DNA of 64,000 nt from the NCBI GenBank assembly GCA_013399855.1, contig VXAY01004755.1, positions 568,546 to 632,545 on the forward strand. Direction: 5' to 3'. Origin of the DNA: Oxyruncus cristatus. Taxonomy: Eukaryota; Chordata; Aves; Passeriformes; Cotingidae. The translations under genes were made by a program, and so were the position numbers. Positions 1 through 11,040 of the stretch are shown here, piece after piece. Below the pieces are notes generated by a model that had not been told where the DNA came from, made no database searches, and saw only the letters and a program-made list of their open reading frames with translations. How positions within the stretch are numbered: the first letter of the stretch is position 1; each line of letters starts with the position of its first letter.

Positions 1-3000
1 CTCCCTCTCCCATCACCCTGGGGCTTGTTTGCTTAGCTGGGCATCTCTTGTTTACTCAGTAGGGAGGTTATAATATATGTAAATAAAGTAAGTCAAAACT
101 CCATAAAAATACATCACACACGAGATAAAAAAAAAAATACCAACACAGAAACATATTTCTGTGTTCGGAGACACTGCTAAAGCTGACCTTGCTTTTCTCC
201 AACAAACCAAACCCTTTTGCTGCCTTCTGAATTCAAAGGCAATAAGGAAACAGAGTTGCTTTTTACCTTCTCTCTCCTTTTTTTTTTTTTTTTTTTTTTT
301 GGAGACTTTATTACCACAAAGCACACAGGCAGTGCTCAGGGATCATCCAGCACCTGCTGATTTGATGTTTTGGAGCAAACACAACCGAGGTTCAATCACC
401 CTGTACCAGTGCACCTGCCCCAGCAGGGCTCCTGCTGGGAGAAGGGATTAAAAAATGCAAAACTTGCTCAGCTCTCGTGAAATGGAGGAATAAGGGAAGT
501 GGAAGGATCAGGCAGGTCATTCTTCCCTCAAATAAACATGCTGGCTACCAATTTGCTGCTAAAATTATTCAAGGAAACTGCAAGTTGAAGAGGAGGAAGA
601 AATATTAAGCATCCTTCTGAGCTTTAGTTCTCACTGATGTCTTAGAATTACATGGTCACCTTAGTGCAGAGGCCTGATGGACACACAAGTCTGGAACTTC
701 TCAGACAAGAGCCCTGTGCCGAGGGTGCCAGAGACACAGGAGGAAATCCCTCGTGTCCTGAAGGTGTTGTTAAACAAGCCAAAACGCAGCAGGGAAGGAT
801 AAAGTCAACACCATCCAGCCACTTGCTCTAACAGAGCCTGCATCTTCCAAATGCCACCCTGCTGCTTGTCCCGTGGACTTCACTCTCTTCACTGTCCTTG
901 CTGTAAAATGACATGTTAAAACTCGTCTGCTGCCTACAGCTGCTCCCCAGGCAGACCCTGGAATGCCTTGCCCTCACGGGGGGCAATCCCAGGGACTCTC
1001 TGCTCCATAGTCCAAGCTTTGGAGGTCTCCCCCGGGCTTTCCCCCTCCTTGGCACAACAAGAAGCCATTTGAACATCCGTGCCAAAGACACCACATCAGC
1101 AGGACCACTTGGAGTGCATTTAATCTGCATCTTCCAGCCTGATGTTCCACCTACAAGATGTTGGAGAGCCCTGAGGAACACAAAATAAAAGAGTGCAGAG
1201 GGGACAGTCACAAAATCAGGAACTTGGGATGCTGAGTACAGGCTGACTGTTTCACACATCCTCCCCCAGTAATCAGGGGGCTAAAGGAGGCCTGGGTGGT
1301 GAGAGCTATCTCTTACAGCCACTGAAAACAGGACACAGTGTGCATTCCTACTGGCAAATCTTAACTGCAGGGTTTTCCCTGGCATATTCCTCCCTTGTAA
1401 AAGCTCCTTCATGCCCTTCATATGGCTCACAAAATTCACTTTGCAGCTGGATGTTTAGTAGGAGTTCTGCAAGGCCGTCAGGGCTGAACTGGGATGGTGT
1501 GTAGGTGTGAGGATCCAAAGAGGAGCTGTGACCATCCACGCAAACACACGCTGCAGGCGAGGCCTGCACTGCTCCAGTGCTTGCCGAAGGAGTTCCCAGG
1601 CTTATCAAACATCCCAGGAAATGGCAAAGTCCTGGGGCTGCCAAGAGGCAAAGGACAGCAGAGAACAGCTCTCCCATTAGCTGGTAAAAGCCATTAGCTT
1701 TGAAGGGAATAATGTGCTCAGATCATGGGGGGACAGCAAAAAGGAGCACAAGGATTGGTAAAGGAAAGCAGGGAAGGAAGAATGAGGAAAAAAAGGGAGA
1801 GGAAAAACAGAAGAAAAAGGAGTTTCTTTCTCTGGCAGAGAATTATCAGAATAAAATCGTTCATATTTGGGAATAACGCACACACTGCAGTGGTGTCTGG
1901 AGCAGACAGAGGATTGAGGCTGAGGAGAAGGAAGAGACAAACAGACACAGGAAGATGTCAGCATAGAAAGAGAAAGGGATGTGGAAATCCAGGGATACAT
2001 GGAGACAGGGCTGGTGAATGTGTGGGAAACAGTCACAGGCCTGGCCTGGCAAGTCCTGACCTATCCAGCAGCTCAGTTCAGTGGCAGGATCCTCAAAATA
2101 GATTCAGTGAGATTCATATAAGAAGACTAAAAGATCCAGGCAAAGAAACGAAGAGCCAACACCATCTCCTGTGACAGCTGTAGGTATTTCTGGGGTAGTT
2201 CTCAGAGACCTGACAGTTTTACACCTGCATCTGCAGATGGATCCACTGCCAGCTACGAACAGTCCATGAATCAGAGACCCAAGGTCCTTTTTCACTGGGT
2301 TCAGAGCAATTTCAGGCTCAAGTATCTGCAAAAGTGGGGATTTCAGAGGCTGCGCACTGGTTAACAGGGTGTGTGTGCAGGCACAGCATTACCTGCCCCT
2401 CAGGTGATCAGGATCCCCAGCTGCCTGTTGGGGCCTGGCCTCCGAGATCTCCGTTTGTCCTGATGGTATCTTCCAAGGCCTGCACATTGCAAGAGGTTGC
2501 GTCACTCCGGGGCCATAAACCCCAGTGACACACCGGGAGAGCAACACCACACCTCTCTCCCGGCAGGAACCGGGGCAGGGAGCCCTCACAGCATTCCCTT
2601 TGGCTTCCGAGCAAAAAGAGCCTCCTCACCATAAACCCCACACAGGAAAAAGGGCTGGAGTCTCCTCACCATGAAAACCCCCACCCAGGTCAGGACCAAC
2701 GAGCTGCAATCCCGAAGGAAGAAACATGAGTTGGTCCTTCTGCACGTGGTCTTTCTTGAGCAGGGGGCTGGGTGCACACCTAGTCCTAAATAAAATACCA
2801 GCAGGAATGAAACACCAGGATCTATTGCACAAACAGGCTGAGAACACAGCAGGAAAAAAAAAAGGGCATAAAAAAGGCCTGTTGGTTCCTCCTCCCTGCT
2901 CAGCCCCCCTGAAAGCAGAGGAGGCTGCTGTGGGGTGTCGGTGTGATCAGCAGGGAGTTCTGGTGACACACTAATTATTGCCTGGGCACAATCTCTTGAT

Positions 3001-4687
3001 GTGGGTCAGGGTCACCAGGAACTGCACAGGCAGTCGATAAAGACTGACTCCAAGAGCTGCTCTCACATCTTTCCCTTTCCAAAAAATGAAAGCAAAGAGT
3101 CAATTACGGATAAAACCCAGCAGCAAACAAAAGCAGCAAACCCAGACTGATACAGCTAATTAAGAATAGAATTAATAGACATGGGCATTTACATTATAAA
3201 ACAAGGCAGCAGTCCTGAAAACCCACCATCCTGTCTCCTTGACAGATGATAAAACTGTGCTGCCTTTTACTGGGCATCTGCCAATACCTCCTACCTCTGA
3301 AGCAAACATCAATGGCTTTCTGACCACAAAGCCATTTTTAGTTACCAGGTACTGAAATATAGCCCAGGAGTGGGTGATTTCCCAGACAACACTCAGCACT
3401 CAACTGCAGAGCTCAGTACAGTCCTGTCTGTCCCAATCCTGCCTTCTCTTGTCTGCAAAAAGTTTGCCAAAAAGGAAAAAAAACCCCAAGATAATCCAAA
3501 CAGACACTTGTAGAAATTACACGTCAGAGTATTATGTGAAGAGCTAGAAGAAACTAGGTCTAGTAAACCACTAGTAAAACCCCATGGAGGGTGTTTAAGT
3601 CACACCTTGGATCTTTTATTCCTCCAGAGCCGTTGGATGTGATCAATTTAATCCACCCATACTCCCACTTCTTGACACCCAAGGGACTCACCTTTATTAC
3701 CAGTTGCAGCAGGAGCCACTGCCAGTATTTGCTGCAATATTGAGCTGCTCCCAAGTTTTCCTGTTCCCTTTCACTGCCCCTCTTCCTCCTCCAGTGATTC
3801 AAAATACAGCTTTTAACCCCTCAGGGTACCTCCTGCTCCTGAGAACCTTAAGGAATTTTGGGACAAGTTCCTATGCACTTCTACAGCTAATAAGTATTCC
3901 AGACAAAATGACATTATTTCTACACTCACAAGGTTTAGTTTCTTACACAGAGGGTGAAGTTTACTTAATATTGAGCCATATTAACATTCTAACACTAATA
4001 GAAACAGATGCCTCAATTTACTTGACACTTTGTCCTCTAGAAACATTTATTTTGTCTGTATTTATAATATTAGGTCTAAATTTACATATTTTTTTCTAAG
4101 CCCTACTGAATAACTTCTTCCTTCTTTGTTTTTCTTCTCCTACCAAGTGCTGATGCCACCAGTATTCCACATTGTCATCTCACCTGTGTATTGGAAATCC
4201 ATCTAACCACTGGTCTGCACCACTGGATTCATTTAGAAAACTCAAAACATATTAACACAAAAGTTCTCCCCCACAAGGTTTGATTGAACTGGGATGCTCA
4301 TTGCTACAGAAATCACTTTGATATCAGTTTCTGAGGAGTTTGTTACTGGCCATGCAGAAATAAAACTGGTCTCTGGGACCATCTCTGCAGCTATTCCTGC
4401 TCTTTCACGACCCCTCCTGACCAAAAAACCCACTCCTTCAAATGTTATTTGGCAGCAGGTGGAAGCTCTGTGTTAGTTTAACATTCAGTCACTACCTCCC
4501 CCAAAAAAATGGAAAATAAAAAGGAAAAATTAAAAAAGGAAACACTCTGAATTAAACCCTTTAACATTCCCAAGCCTCGTATTAGCCCTGCCTGAGCTGT
4601 GAGCCAGACTTTTCAAAGGGAAGATGTTTCACAAGTTCCTTGCTTTGTGAGGACCAGCTGGGAGCCACCGCAACAGCTGAAGGAAAA
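1..4687. other. Non-genic single-copy stretch
   Basis: No gene, RNA or recognisable transposon is visible. The open frames are all under 150 codons, lie on both strands at once and resemble no known protein. The only simple repeat of note is the poly-T run at 278-300. A/T-rich segments near 3500-4130 and 4490-4570 carry many in-frame stops in all frames. Confidence 0.6.
278..300. repeat. Poly-T tract, 23 bp
   Basis: An uninterrupted run of 23 T preceded by a pyrimidine-rich lead (ctctcc). There is no target-site duplication or SINE/LINE body beside it. Active avian CR1 elements end in 8-bp repeats rather than poly-A, so this is more likely a mononucleotide microsatellite than a retrotransposon tail. 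Confidence 0.9.
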
Positions 4688-4838
4688 TGTCCCATCCCTG
4701 GAAGTGCCCAAGGCCAGGTTGGACGGAGCTTGGAGCAACCTGGGCTGGTGGAAGGTGTCCCTGCCCATGGCAGGGGGTGGGATGAGATAAACTTTGAGGT
4801 CCCTTCCCCACCCAAACTATTCTGGGATTCTGTGATTG
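4688..4838 (+). mobile_element. CR1 LINE, 3' end fragment
   Basis: Shows the conserved end of an avian CR1 in sense orientation: CATCCCTGGAAGTGCCCAAG, then the GGCCAGGTTGGA block, the GGTGTCCCTGCCCATGGCAG block, and a decayed terminus (TTCTGGGATTCTGTGATTG). It is the non-coding end of a 5'-truncated insertion. It belongs to the same subfamily as the copies at 7211, 7870, 31951 and 43400. Its left boundary is soft, because decayed CR1 sequence may extend about 40 bp further left. Confidence 0.9.
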
Positions 4839-7210
4839 TCTATGTTCAACTGATGTTCACCAGGGCAAATTCAAGAGCCATGGCACAATGTGCCGCTCTC
4901 AACTTCTGCAGACACCCGAGGGAATCTTCACTGACCCTGCACTCCATCAAACCAGCCTGGTAATCCCCCTGCAGCACAAGAAAGCCCCACTACTTGATGC
5001 TTCCAGGGAGGAGAGGAATGACATAACGCAGAGAAGGCAAAGAGAGCTACAAAACGAGTCCATGGGTGGGCCAGGAATGAACCGGTATCTGCCAGCACCC
5101 AATTCAACACCTCCCATGCAGTGTCATGCTACAGATGATGTTCCAGCCTGCATTAATCCCCTGGCTCCTGCCCAACAACACGGAACAAAACCCATCCTAC
5201 GTAACAGAATAACTCATCACACGCACACAACAAAGGATTAACCTCATCTGCTCCTGCTGGGACTGACTGAAACCAGAGTGGAGGATCTAAACAAGCTCCC
5301 TGTTTCCCTCTGCGATGGTCTCACAGAGCTGGCAATGTCCAGCTGGCTCTGGATTGACCTGCAGTTTACTTCTTGGAGATGAACAGAGTGCAGACAAATG
5401 ATGGCAGAGCGCAGATAAATGCAGTGCAGGGGGCAGGGGCACAGGGGAGGTTTAAGCAGCACAGGGAGGGCGGCCACGCAGTTTTGGGGCTTGGGTGTCA
5501 GCCTGGGAAAACCCATGATTACCATTCATCCCAAACACTGTAAGAACAGCAATCCATGGCACCAAAGAGCACCTTTGAGTCCCTCCAGCTTCTCAAATGA
5601 CCCCCAAATCCTTGGAGCCAATCCTGCTATCACACAACTCCAAGCAGATGGATGTAGGTAGTCGGGAGCTCATTTCCCTGTGCTCCTCATTAGCAGAATT
5701 AAAACCTTTCCTGTTACTAGAAAGTGCTCTAGAGGCATCCAAATGGGGCTGCAACTCAGGTTATGTGATCCCTGCTCAGAGGGAACATCAGCTCAGGCAC
5801 AGGCCCATACTACAACCCAAGTGTTTTATTCACATTATTATGTAGGTCTCGCTATTGTTCTAAAATCCATGGAGAGATAAAACTGTCCCTCCACAGTTAA
5901 AGTGCTTCCAAAGCAGACCTTGATGAAACTGGTCCAGAAGCAGTTTCCATAGGAATCATCACAATCAAAGAAATCAACTCCTTAACTGCACTGAACCAGA
6001 ACATGAAAAAAATTCAAAATTATCCAATTCCACCAATCCTGAGGGGAACAACAGCTTGTTTGGTAGAGCTTAAAGGTTAACGTTTTGATATCAACAGTGA
6101 TATTTTTACTGGGTTGAATACTGACATAATAAATACGGCACACAGGAATGAAATATTTCTGCCTCAGAATCAGAAACTTACCATGCCATAAAAAAAACGG
6201 AGTGGGATTATTATCAAAATACCGTCTTTCAACGCTGCCACCCCTTACAGTTTTGCCACTTGTAAAAAATTAAGGATTTCTTTTTTTCCTGCTGAAATCT
6301 CTCGCTGAGGCCGACTGCTCCCCTGAGGCTTTGATTTCCCCAGAACTGCACAGTTCGTCAACACCTTCCTTCACTGGGCCTTTTCTCTTCTTTTTTTTTT
6401 TCCCCCCCCAACAGTTTTTACTTGGACAAACATTTTTTTTTTTTTTCACCCCCCTCTTCCCCTCCCCTCCCTCTCGTGGAAGCTGCTCCAAAGGCAGCCT
6501 GCTGTCAAGACACCGAGGTTGTTTTGTTTCCATGCTCCTGCCAGCCTTGCTGATGCCATTACCTTGGCTTTGGGAATGGAGGTTGGGATCAGAGCCAGCT
6601 GGAGCTGCTTCAGTAGCATTTTCCTTTCTGGAGCCCGGCATTTACCACACCAAAAAGACACTCTCCTCGGTGCGTTGCAACACTTTGTGGGAAAATCAAA
6701 TTACTTGACAACGTCCCTTTCAAGTTCACAATGGTTCGCGCTGGAAACTGAATTAAATGTTTTCTTCCTGCCACATGCAATCAAGAATCACAAACTGCCT
6801 CCTTTGTTTCAGGCTCCTGGGTTTGGTTGGGGGGATGAAGGGAAGGCTTAGTTTTTAATTATTCCTCTTTGTCTTTTCTTTTTTTTTTTTCATTTGTTAA
6901 AGAACAAAACCAAAGGAACAACAACAAACCCGCAAATCAATGAGCAAACAGCAGCATAACGTGGTGAAAGAACCAGAGAGGAACAATCCTGGGGACAGGA
7001 GTGTCCCTCCCACGTGGACTGAAATTCACTCCTATGTAAAATCAGTGGGATAATTCTTGTCAGGAATTAGCAGTGAGGGCTAAAGAGAGTGTAAATCCCT
7101 TTAGGAAGAAGAATAATTTCAGCAGCACGGAATCCATCCTGCCTCTGAAAATAGGTCTTCAAGCCAGTATTGAATGTGTCCTGGTGGATGTCACTGCCCA
7201 TCCTAATCAG
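4839..7210. other. Non-genic stretch with T/C tracts
   Basis: Holds no recognisable gene or transposon. It contains homopyrimidine runs at 6391-6409 and 6433-6446, and a T-rich patch near 6880. Around 7015-7050 there is a short passage (cctatgtaaaatcagtggga) faintly like old amniote MITE sequence, too short to call. Confidence 0.55.
6391..6446. repeat. Poly-T / poly-C low-complexity tract
   Basis: T11 followed directly by C8, then after 23 bp a second run of T14. It is low-complexity sequence. Both open frames crossing it are artefacts that translate into runs of Phe/Pro or Lys/Gly. Confidence 0.85.
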
Positions 7211-7610
7211 TCATAGAATCCCAGAATGGTTTGGGTTGGAAGGGACCTTAAAGCCCAACTAGTTCCACCCCTGCCATGGGCAGGGACACCTTCCACTAGC
7301 CCAGGTTGCTCCAAGCCCCGTCCAACCTGGCCTTGGACACTTCCAGGGATCCAGGGGCAGCCACAGTTTCTCTGGGCAACCTGTGCCAGGGCCTCACCAC
7401 CCTCCCAGGTAAGGATTTCTTCCCTATATCTAAACTAAATTGCCCCTCTTTCAGTTTGAAGCCATTCCCCCTTGTCCTGTCACTACAGTCCTTGATGAAC
7501 AGCCCCTCTCAGAGTTCCCTCAGGCCCCTTCAGATCCTGGAAGGTGATGTGAGGTCTCCACACAACCTTTATTTCTAGAGCCTGAACGGCCCCAACTTTT
7601 TCAGCCTGGA
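7211..7610 (-). mobile_element. CR1 LINE, 3' part, antisense
   Basis: Begins with TCATAGAATCCCAGAATGG, the complement of the CR1 terminus. It continues through the TTGGAAGGGACC, CTGCCATGGGCAGGGACACC and GGCCTTGGACACTTCCAGGG blocks and the region complementary to the end of ORF2 (patches of CCCCTTGTCCTGTCACTAC and GAGGTCTCCACACAACC). It is about 400 bp long and 5'-truncated. The reading frame is broken by several indels, so it is a fairly old copy. Confidence 0.95.
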
Positions 7611-7869
7611 AACAATTTTTTTATCTGACAAACTTTTCTAGGTATCAGCAATTAAATATGTGGATTTGTTCCACACCAGCTTCTAAAACCTATTAAAGAA
7701 TTACTCTTATCTTTCAACCATCACAAGTAGAATTGAACAAATGGCGGAAATGAAACTTTCCATAACTGAGCAGAGGCCCATCTGCTTTTCAGTCTGGCAC
7801 CAGCAGCTGCAAACACCTTAACCTGGAGAGAAAAATGTAGAATAGGGGTATAATGTTTAAATTCAAATG

Positions 7870-7957
7870 CCTGGTCTAGTAAAGGGTGTCCCTGTCCATG
7901 GCAGGGGGTTGGAACTAGATGACCATTAGACCATCCAACCCAAACAATTCCATGATT
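7870..7957 (+). mobile_element. CR1 LINE, short 3' tail
   Basis: A sense-strand tail of the same subfamily as the neighbour at 7211. CTGGTCTAGT, GGTGTCCCTG, CATGGCAGGGGGTTGGAACT and AGATGA are followed by CCAACCCAAACAATTCCATGATTA. A few bases are missing between AGATGACC and the CCAACCC block. With the preceding copy it makes a head-to-head pair about 260 bp apart. Confidence 0.9.
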
Positions 7958-10519
7958 AGCCTCTGGGTATGAAATCCCACAGCTTTCTGCCTTGTCCTCT
8001 TATCAGGATTATTGCTGCAGTGCTGAACTTTACTGAGCACAAGCCCCCCCAGTTCAGCATCTACTCTGCAGACACCTGCCAGGACAGAAGCTCCAGAGGA
8101 AGAGGCGGTGGATGGAGACACAGAGCCTGTTTCCACCCAGAGAGCTGTGTTACACTGAATCTTTGACACAAACCCCACTTAAACATGCTTTTATTTGTCC
8201 TACCTTTAACATTATTTGAAACTCAGCAGCTGGAGAACAACCCTCAGAGAGTGCAAAGACGGGGACCCTTCCACAAAGCAGTGCGGATTTGTTTGGTGGT
8301 AATACCTCTGCATTTATTTTCACGCTGCCCCCCAGTCCCAACACTTCAGTGACACTGGGGCTCGAGGCAGAGGTGATGGAGGAGGAGGGAGGGAGGGCTC
8401 TGAACAGGGAGTATCACTGGAAGCAGCAGTACCAGGAGTTTTCCTGGCTGGGTGTGATGCACTCGAGCGCAGCTGACAAACCCAACCGCGGGAGAGGCTC
8501 TGATGCTCTCGCCCATTACTGTGTCACCCTAGAGCAGCAAGTGCCCTATATCTGCACAGAGCCACGGGCCAGAGCTTTCTGAACACAATGCCAGGGTTAG
8601 TCAGGAGGAACAACAGCAAAAAAGTCTGACAATGAGAGCAGGCTCAGAGAGAGCATTTCAAAAATCCGGCACACGCGGCCATTTACGGCGCTCAGCCAAC
8701 CCGGCACCCAGAGCCCGAAAGAGCCACAGTGAAAGCAGGTGGTAGAAACACGGGATCTGGGGCCTACCACCACCAGCCTGCCAGGCTGCACCCAGTGGGG
8801 CGATTAAAAGAGTGGCTGTGACTGAAGTCACTGCTCTCTGTTGGCTCCAGTGAGATCCATCTGCTGCTTCTCACTCCCAGTGGACAGTCGGCCCATGAGG
8901 AATAAAACCTCGGCTTGCATTGCTGACCCCCTGTCTTGAGTGAAGGTCACATGGAGAGGGGAACAAGAACAAGCTGTCCTCCCCAAAATCCCCCAAAGCA
9001 CTCATGTGACATAAAGGAAAAGACTAATAAAGACAAGAAGAAAAAAATGCCCAAGGGAAAACAGGAAGAGATCCCAGGTATGAAGGCACAGCCAAGAACA
9101 GAGGGCTGGAACTGTCAGAAATATGCCTAAACCTACAGAAACTGGCTTTTAGTTCCCACTAAAAGGAGTTCTGCAACTCCCAAGTGTTTCTCTAAGCCTT
9201 AAATTTACTGGAGGAATAAATACTCAATTGACTAGCAGCTACTGGAACGTGAGAGACAGAAAATGTAAACTGTGTTTAGGAACTCCATCAATAATAAAAT
9301 CCACATAAATGTTTTTCACTTCATCCTGTCGGGATATAGCCAGTGACTGTATTTAGGAACAAGTAAATAATTTCCTGGGTGATTTTGCTGTAAATGAAAT
9401 AAAACTAAATGAGAAGAATTTCAGCTTGACTGAGTTACCTTTAACGTAGAGGCTGTGACCCACAGAAATACAACCAGGGCAGGGTAGATGCTCAGCCCCT
9501 GGCAGGACCTGAACTCACCTACTTCCTTACCCTGTTCAAGCCTGTGCCATTGGCATTTTAGGTTAAAAAGCCTTAAAACGTGGGTGAAAAAATCAGCTGC
9601 CAGATTTAATCCTCTTGGTCCTTCATCAGTTGTGATGTATCCAGATATATTTGTCTTTTAACCCTATCTAACCATATTATTCCCATAAGTAACTCCTAGT
9701 CTAGAGCTTTTCTGTAAGGAACTACTGTAGATGTTAAATATCCAAAATTCAGACAGGATATAGATGCTACACAGAACATTCCTGACCTGATTCTGATACA
9801 AAACAATCAAGATTCAAAGCGCAGGTATCAGGAACTGCTGATTCAACATCCATTTCCTACAAAGCTAAAACATTCTCTAATTAAATTTCGCTGCTTCCAT
9901 GTTTGTTGTCTGGAATCATTCTAGAAGACAGCGATGAAAAATAATATGAACTGAAATTAAGTAAATACAAAGAAAAGTTCTGGGTAATAACATGATGCAA
10001 GGCACTCCCATCACCTGCTTCAAGCTTGTCAGTGTAGACTGAGGTCATTCCATACTCCAAGGACACAGGTGGTCCAACACCAGCCCAAATACCTTGTTCA
10101 TCTCCAAACAGACGCAGTTCCTAATTAATGCTGCTGTTTGAGAGATCTGCCTGTCCAAACCTCAAGAGAATGTTTTATTTTTCTCATCTTCTATCAAACA
10201 AAGCACCTTGAGTGCTCCTCCTGTGACTTCCCAGCCTACCAGTCGTCACAAGCTTCAGTGCGAGGCCTAGAGCAGAAGGTCAACACCAAGCCAATATCCC
10301 TCTGACTCCATGGGGGCTGCACTTTTCTGTGCCTAAAACTGGCCAGGCCAAAGCTGCTGTGTCAATTATATAGAACAGGGCTCATGCAGACTGACCACGC
10401 TGCCTTTTCTCAGAAGGTCTGAACTCCACCGTGTGACCTGAACCCCAACAGTAGGGAGGCACTGGACTATAAATCCCTCCCGAGACTCAGGCCTTGGCTC
10501 AGCACTAGGTCAAACACAG
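7958..10519. other. Mostly single-copy stretch without genes
   Basis: No gene or transposon recognised. The part from 8440 to 8760 retains more CpG than its surroundings and is listed separately. From 9150 to 10100 the sequence is AT-rich and stop-dense in all frames. Confidence 0.55.
8640..8760. promoter_or_regulatory. CpG-retaining block, candidate regulatory element
   Basis: Within about 120 bp there are several CpGs (aatccggcacacgcggcc, tttacggcgctcagcc, acccggcac, gcccgaaag), while most of the window is CpG-poor. No start site or TATA box is evident, and the block is too short for a classical CpG island. CpG retention outside repeats often marks hypomethylated regulatory DNA, so the regulatory reading is inference only. 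Confidence 0.22.
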
Positions 10520-11040
10520 AGCAGAGCTGCCTGCTGCCTCATTTAAATATTCAGTGAACACTGCAAAGATTAACATTTCCTCTCCTGAATATCTAAATAT
10601 TTGCCCACAATCCCCCTGCTAATGAGCAAAGACAAGTGCTGGTAAGTGGCAAGCAGCATCAAGCCTCGAGTCAATCAAATGCTCCAACGGGCCCTTCAGC
10701 ACCACCACAAGGCCCATCGAGTTACATCCAGAGCTGGTGGCTTGCAAATGGCCCTTCTCTCCCGCTAACTCTCCCCCCACCACACATCCACACACATTCC
10801 TCCCTCTCCTCTCCACCCCCTTTTCCGCTCCGTAACCCACTCGGGGGCATAAAAAACTGGTACTGAGAAACCTGCCAACTGCTTTAGACTTTGGAACGCA
10901 GGCTCTGGTCTTGTCAGCTCCGAGCCTGCCACACAATGGAAAACATTACACATTTCTCTCGCTAACGACCGCGCTGCTCATTTACATGTCGTAGGCAAAC
11001 ACTAACAAGGTCGCAGCCAGAAAAGGGCGGTCAGGAGCTC
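10520..11040. promoter_or_regulatory. Motif-dense repeat-free block, candidate noncoding element
   Basis: The left part carries AT-rich words typical of developmental enhancers: ATTTAAATATT, CTAAATATTTGCC, CTAATGAG at 10618 and TCAATCAAAT (PBX/HOX-like) at 10671-10680. An exact RE1/REST left half-site (TTCAGCACCAC) begins at 10695. The middle (about 10755-10830) is pyrimidine-rich. The right part keeps CpGs (ctcgctaacgaccgcgctg) beside cataaaaaac at about 10848. No repeat or coding frame is recognised. Function is inferred from composition. Confidence 0.3.

Noticed and set aside
278..300. Poly-A/T runs (also at 22328, 33346, 47570) as tails of processed pseudogenes or SINEs
   Set aside because: No retrocopy body or target-site duplication next to them. 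Mononucleotide microsatellites explain them.
10840..10865. TATA-box promoter at ggggcataaaaaactgg
   Set aside because: No initiator, downstream coding frame or transcript evidence. The word alone is common.
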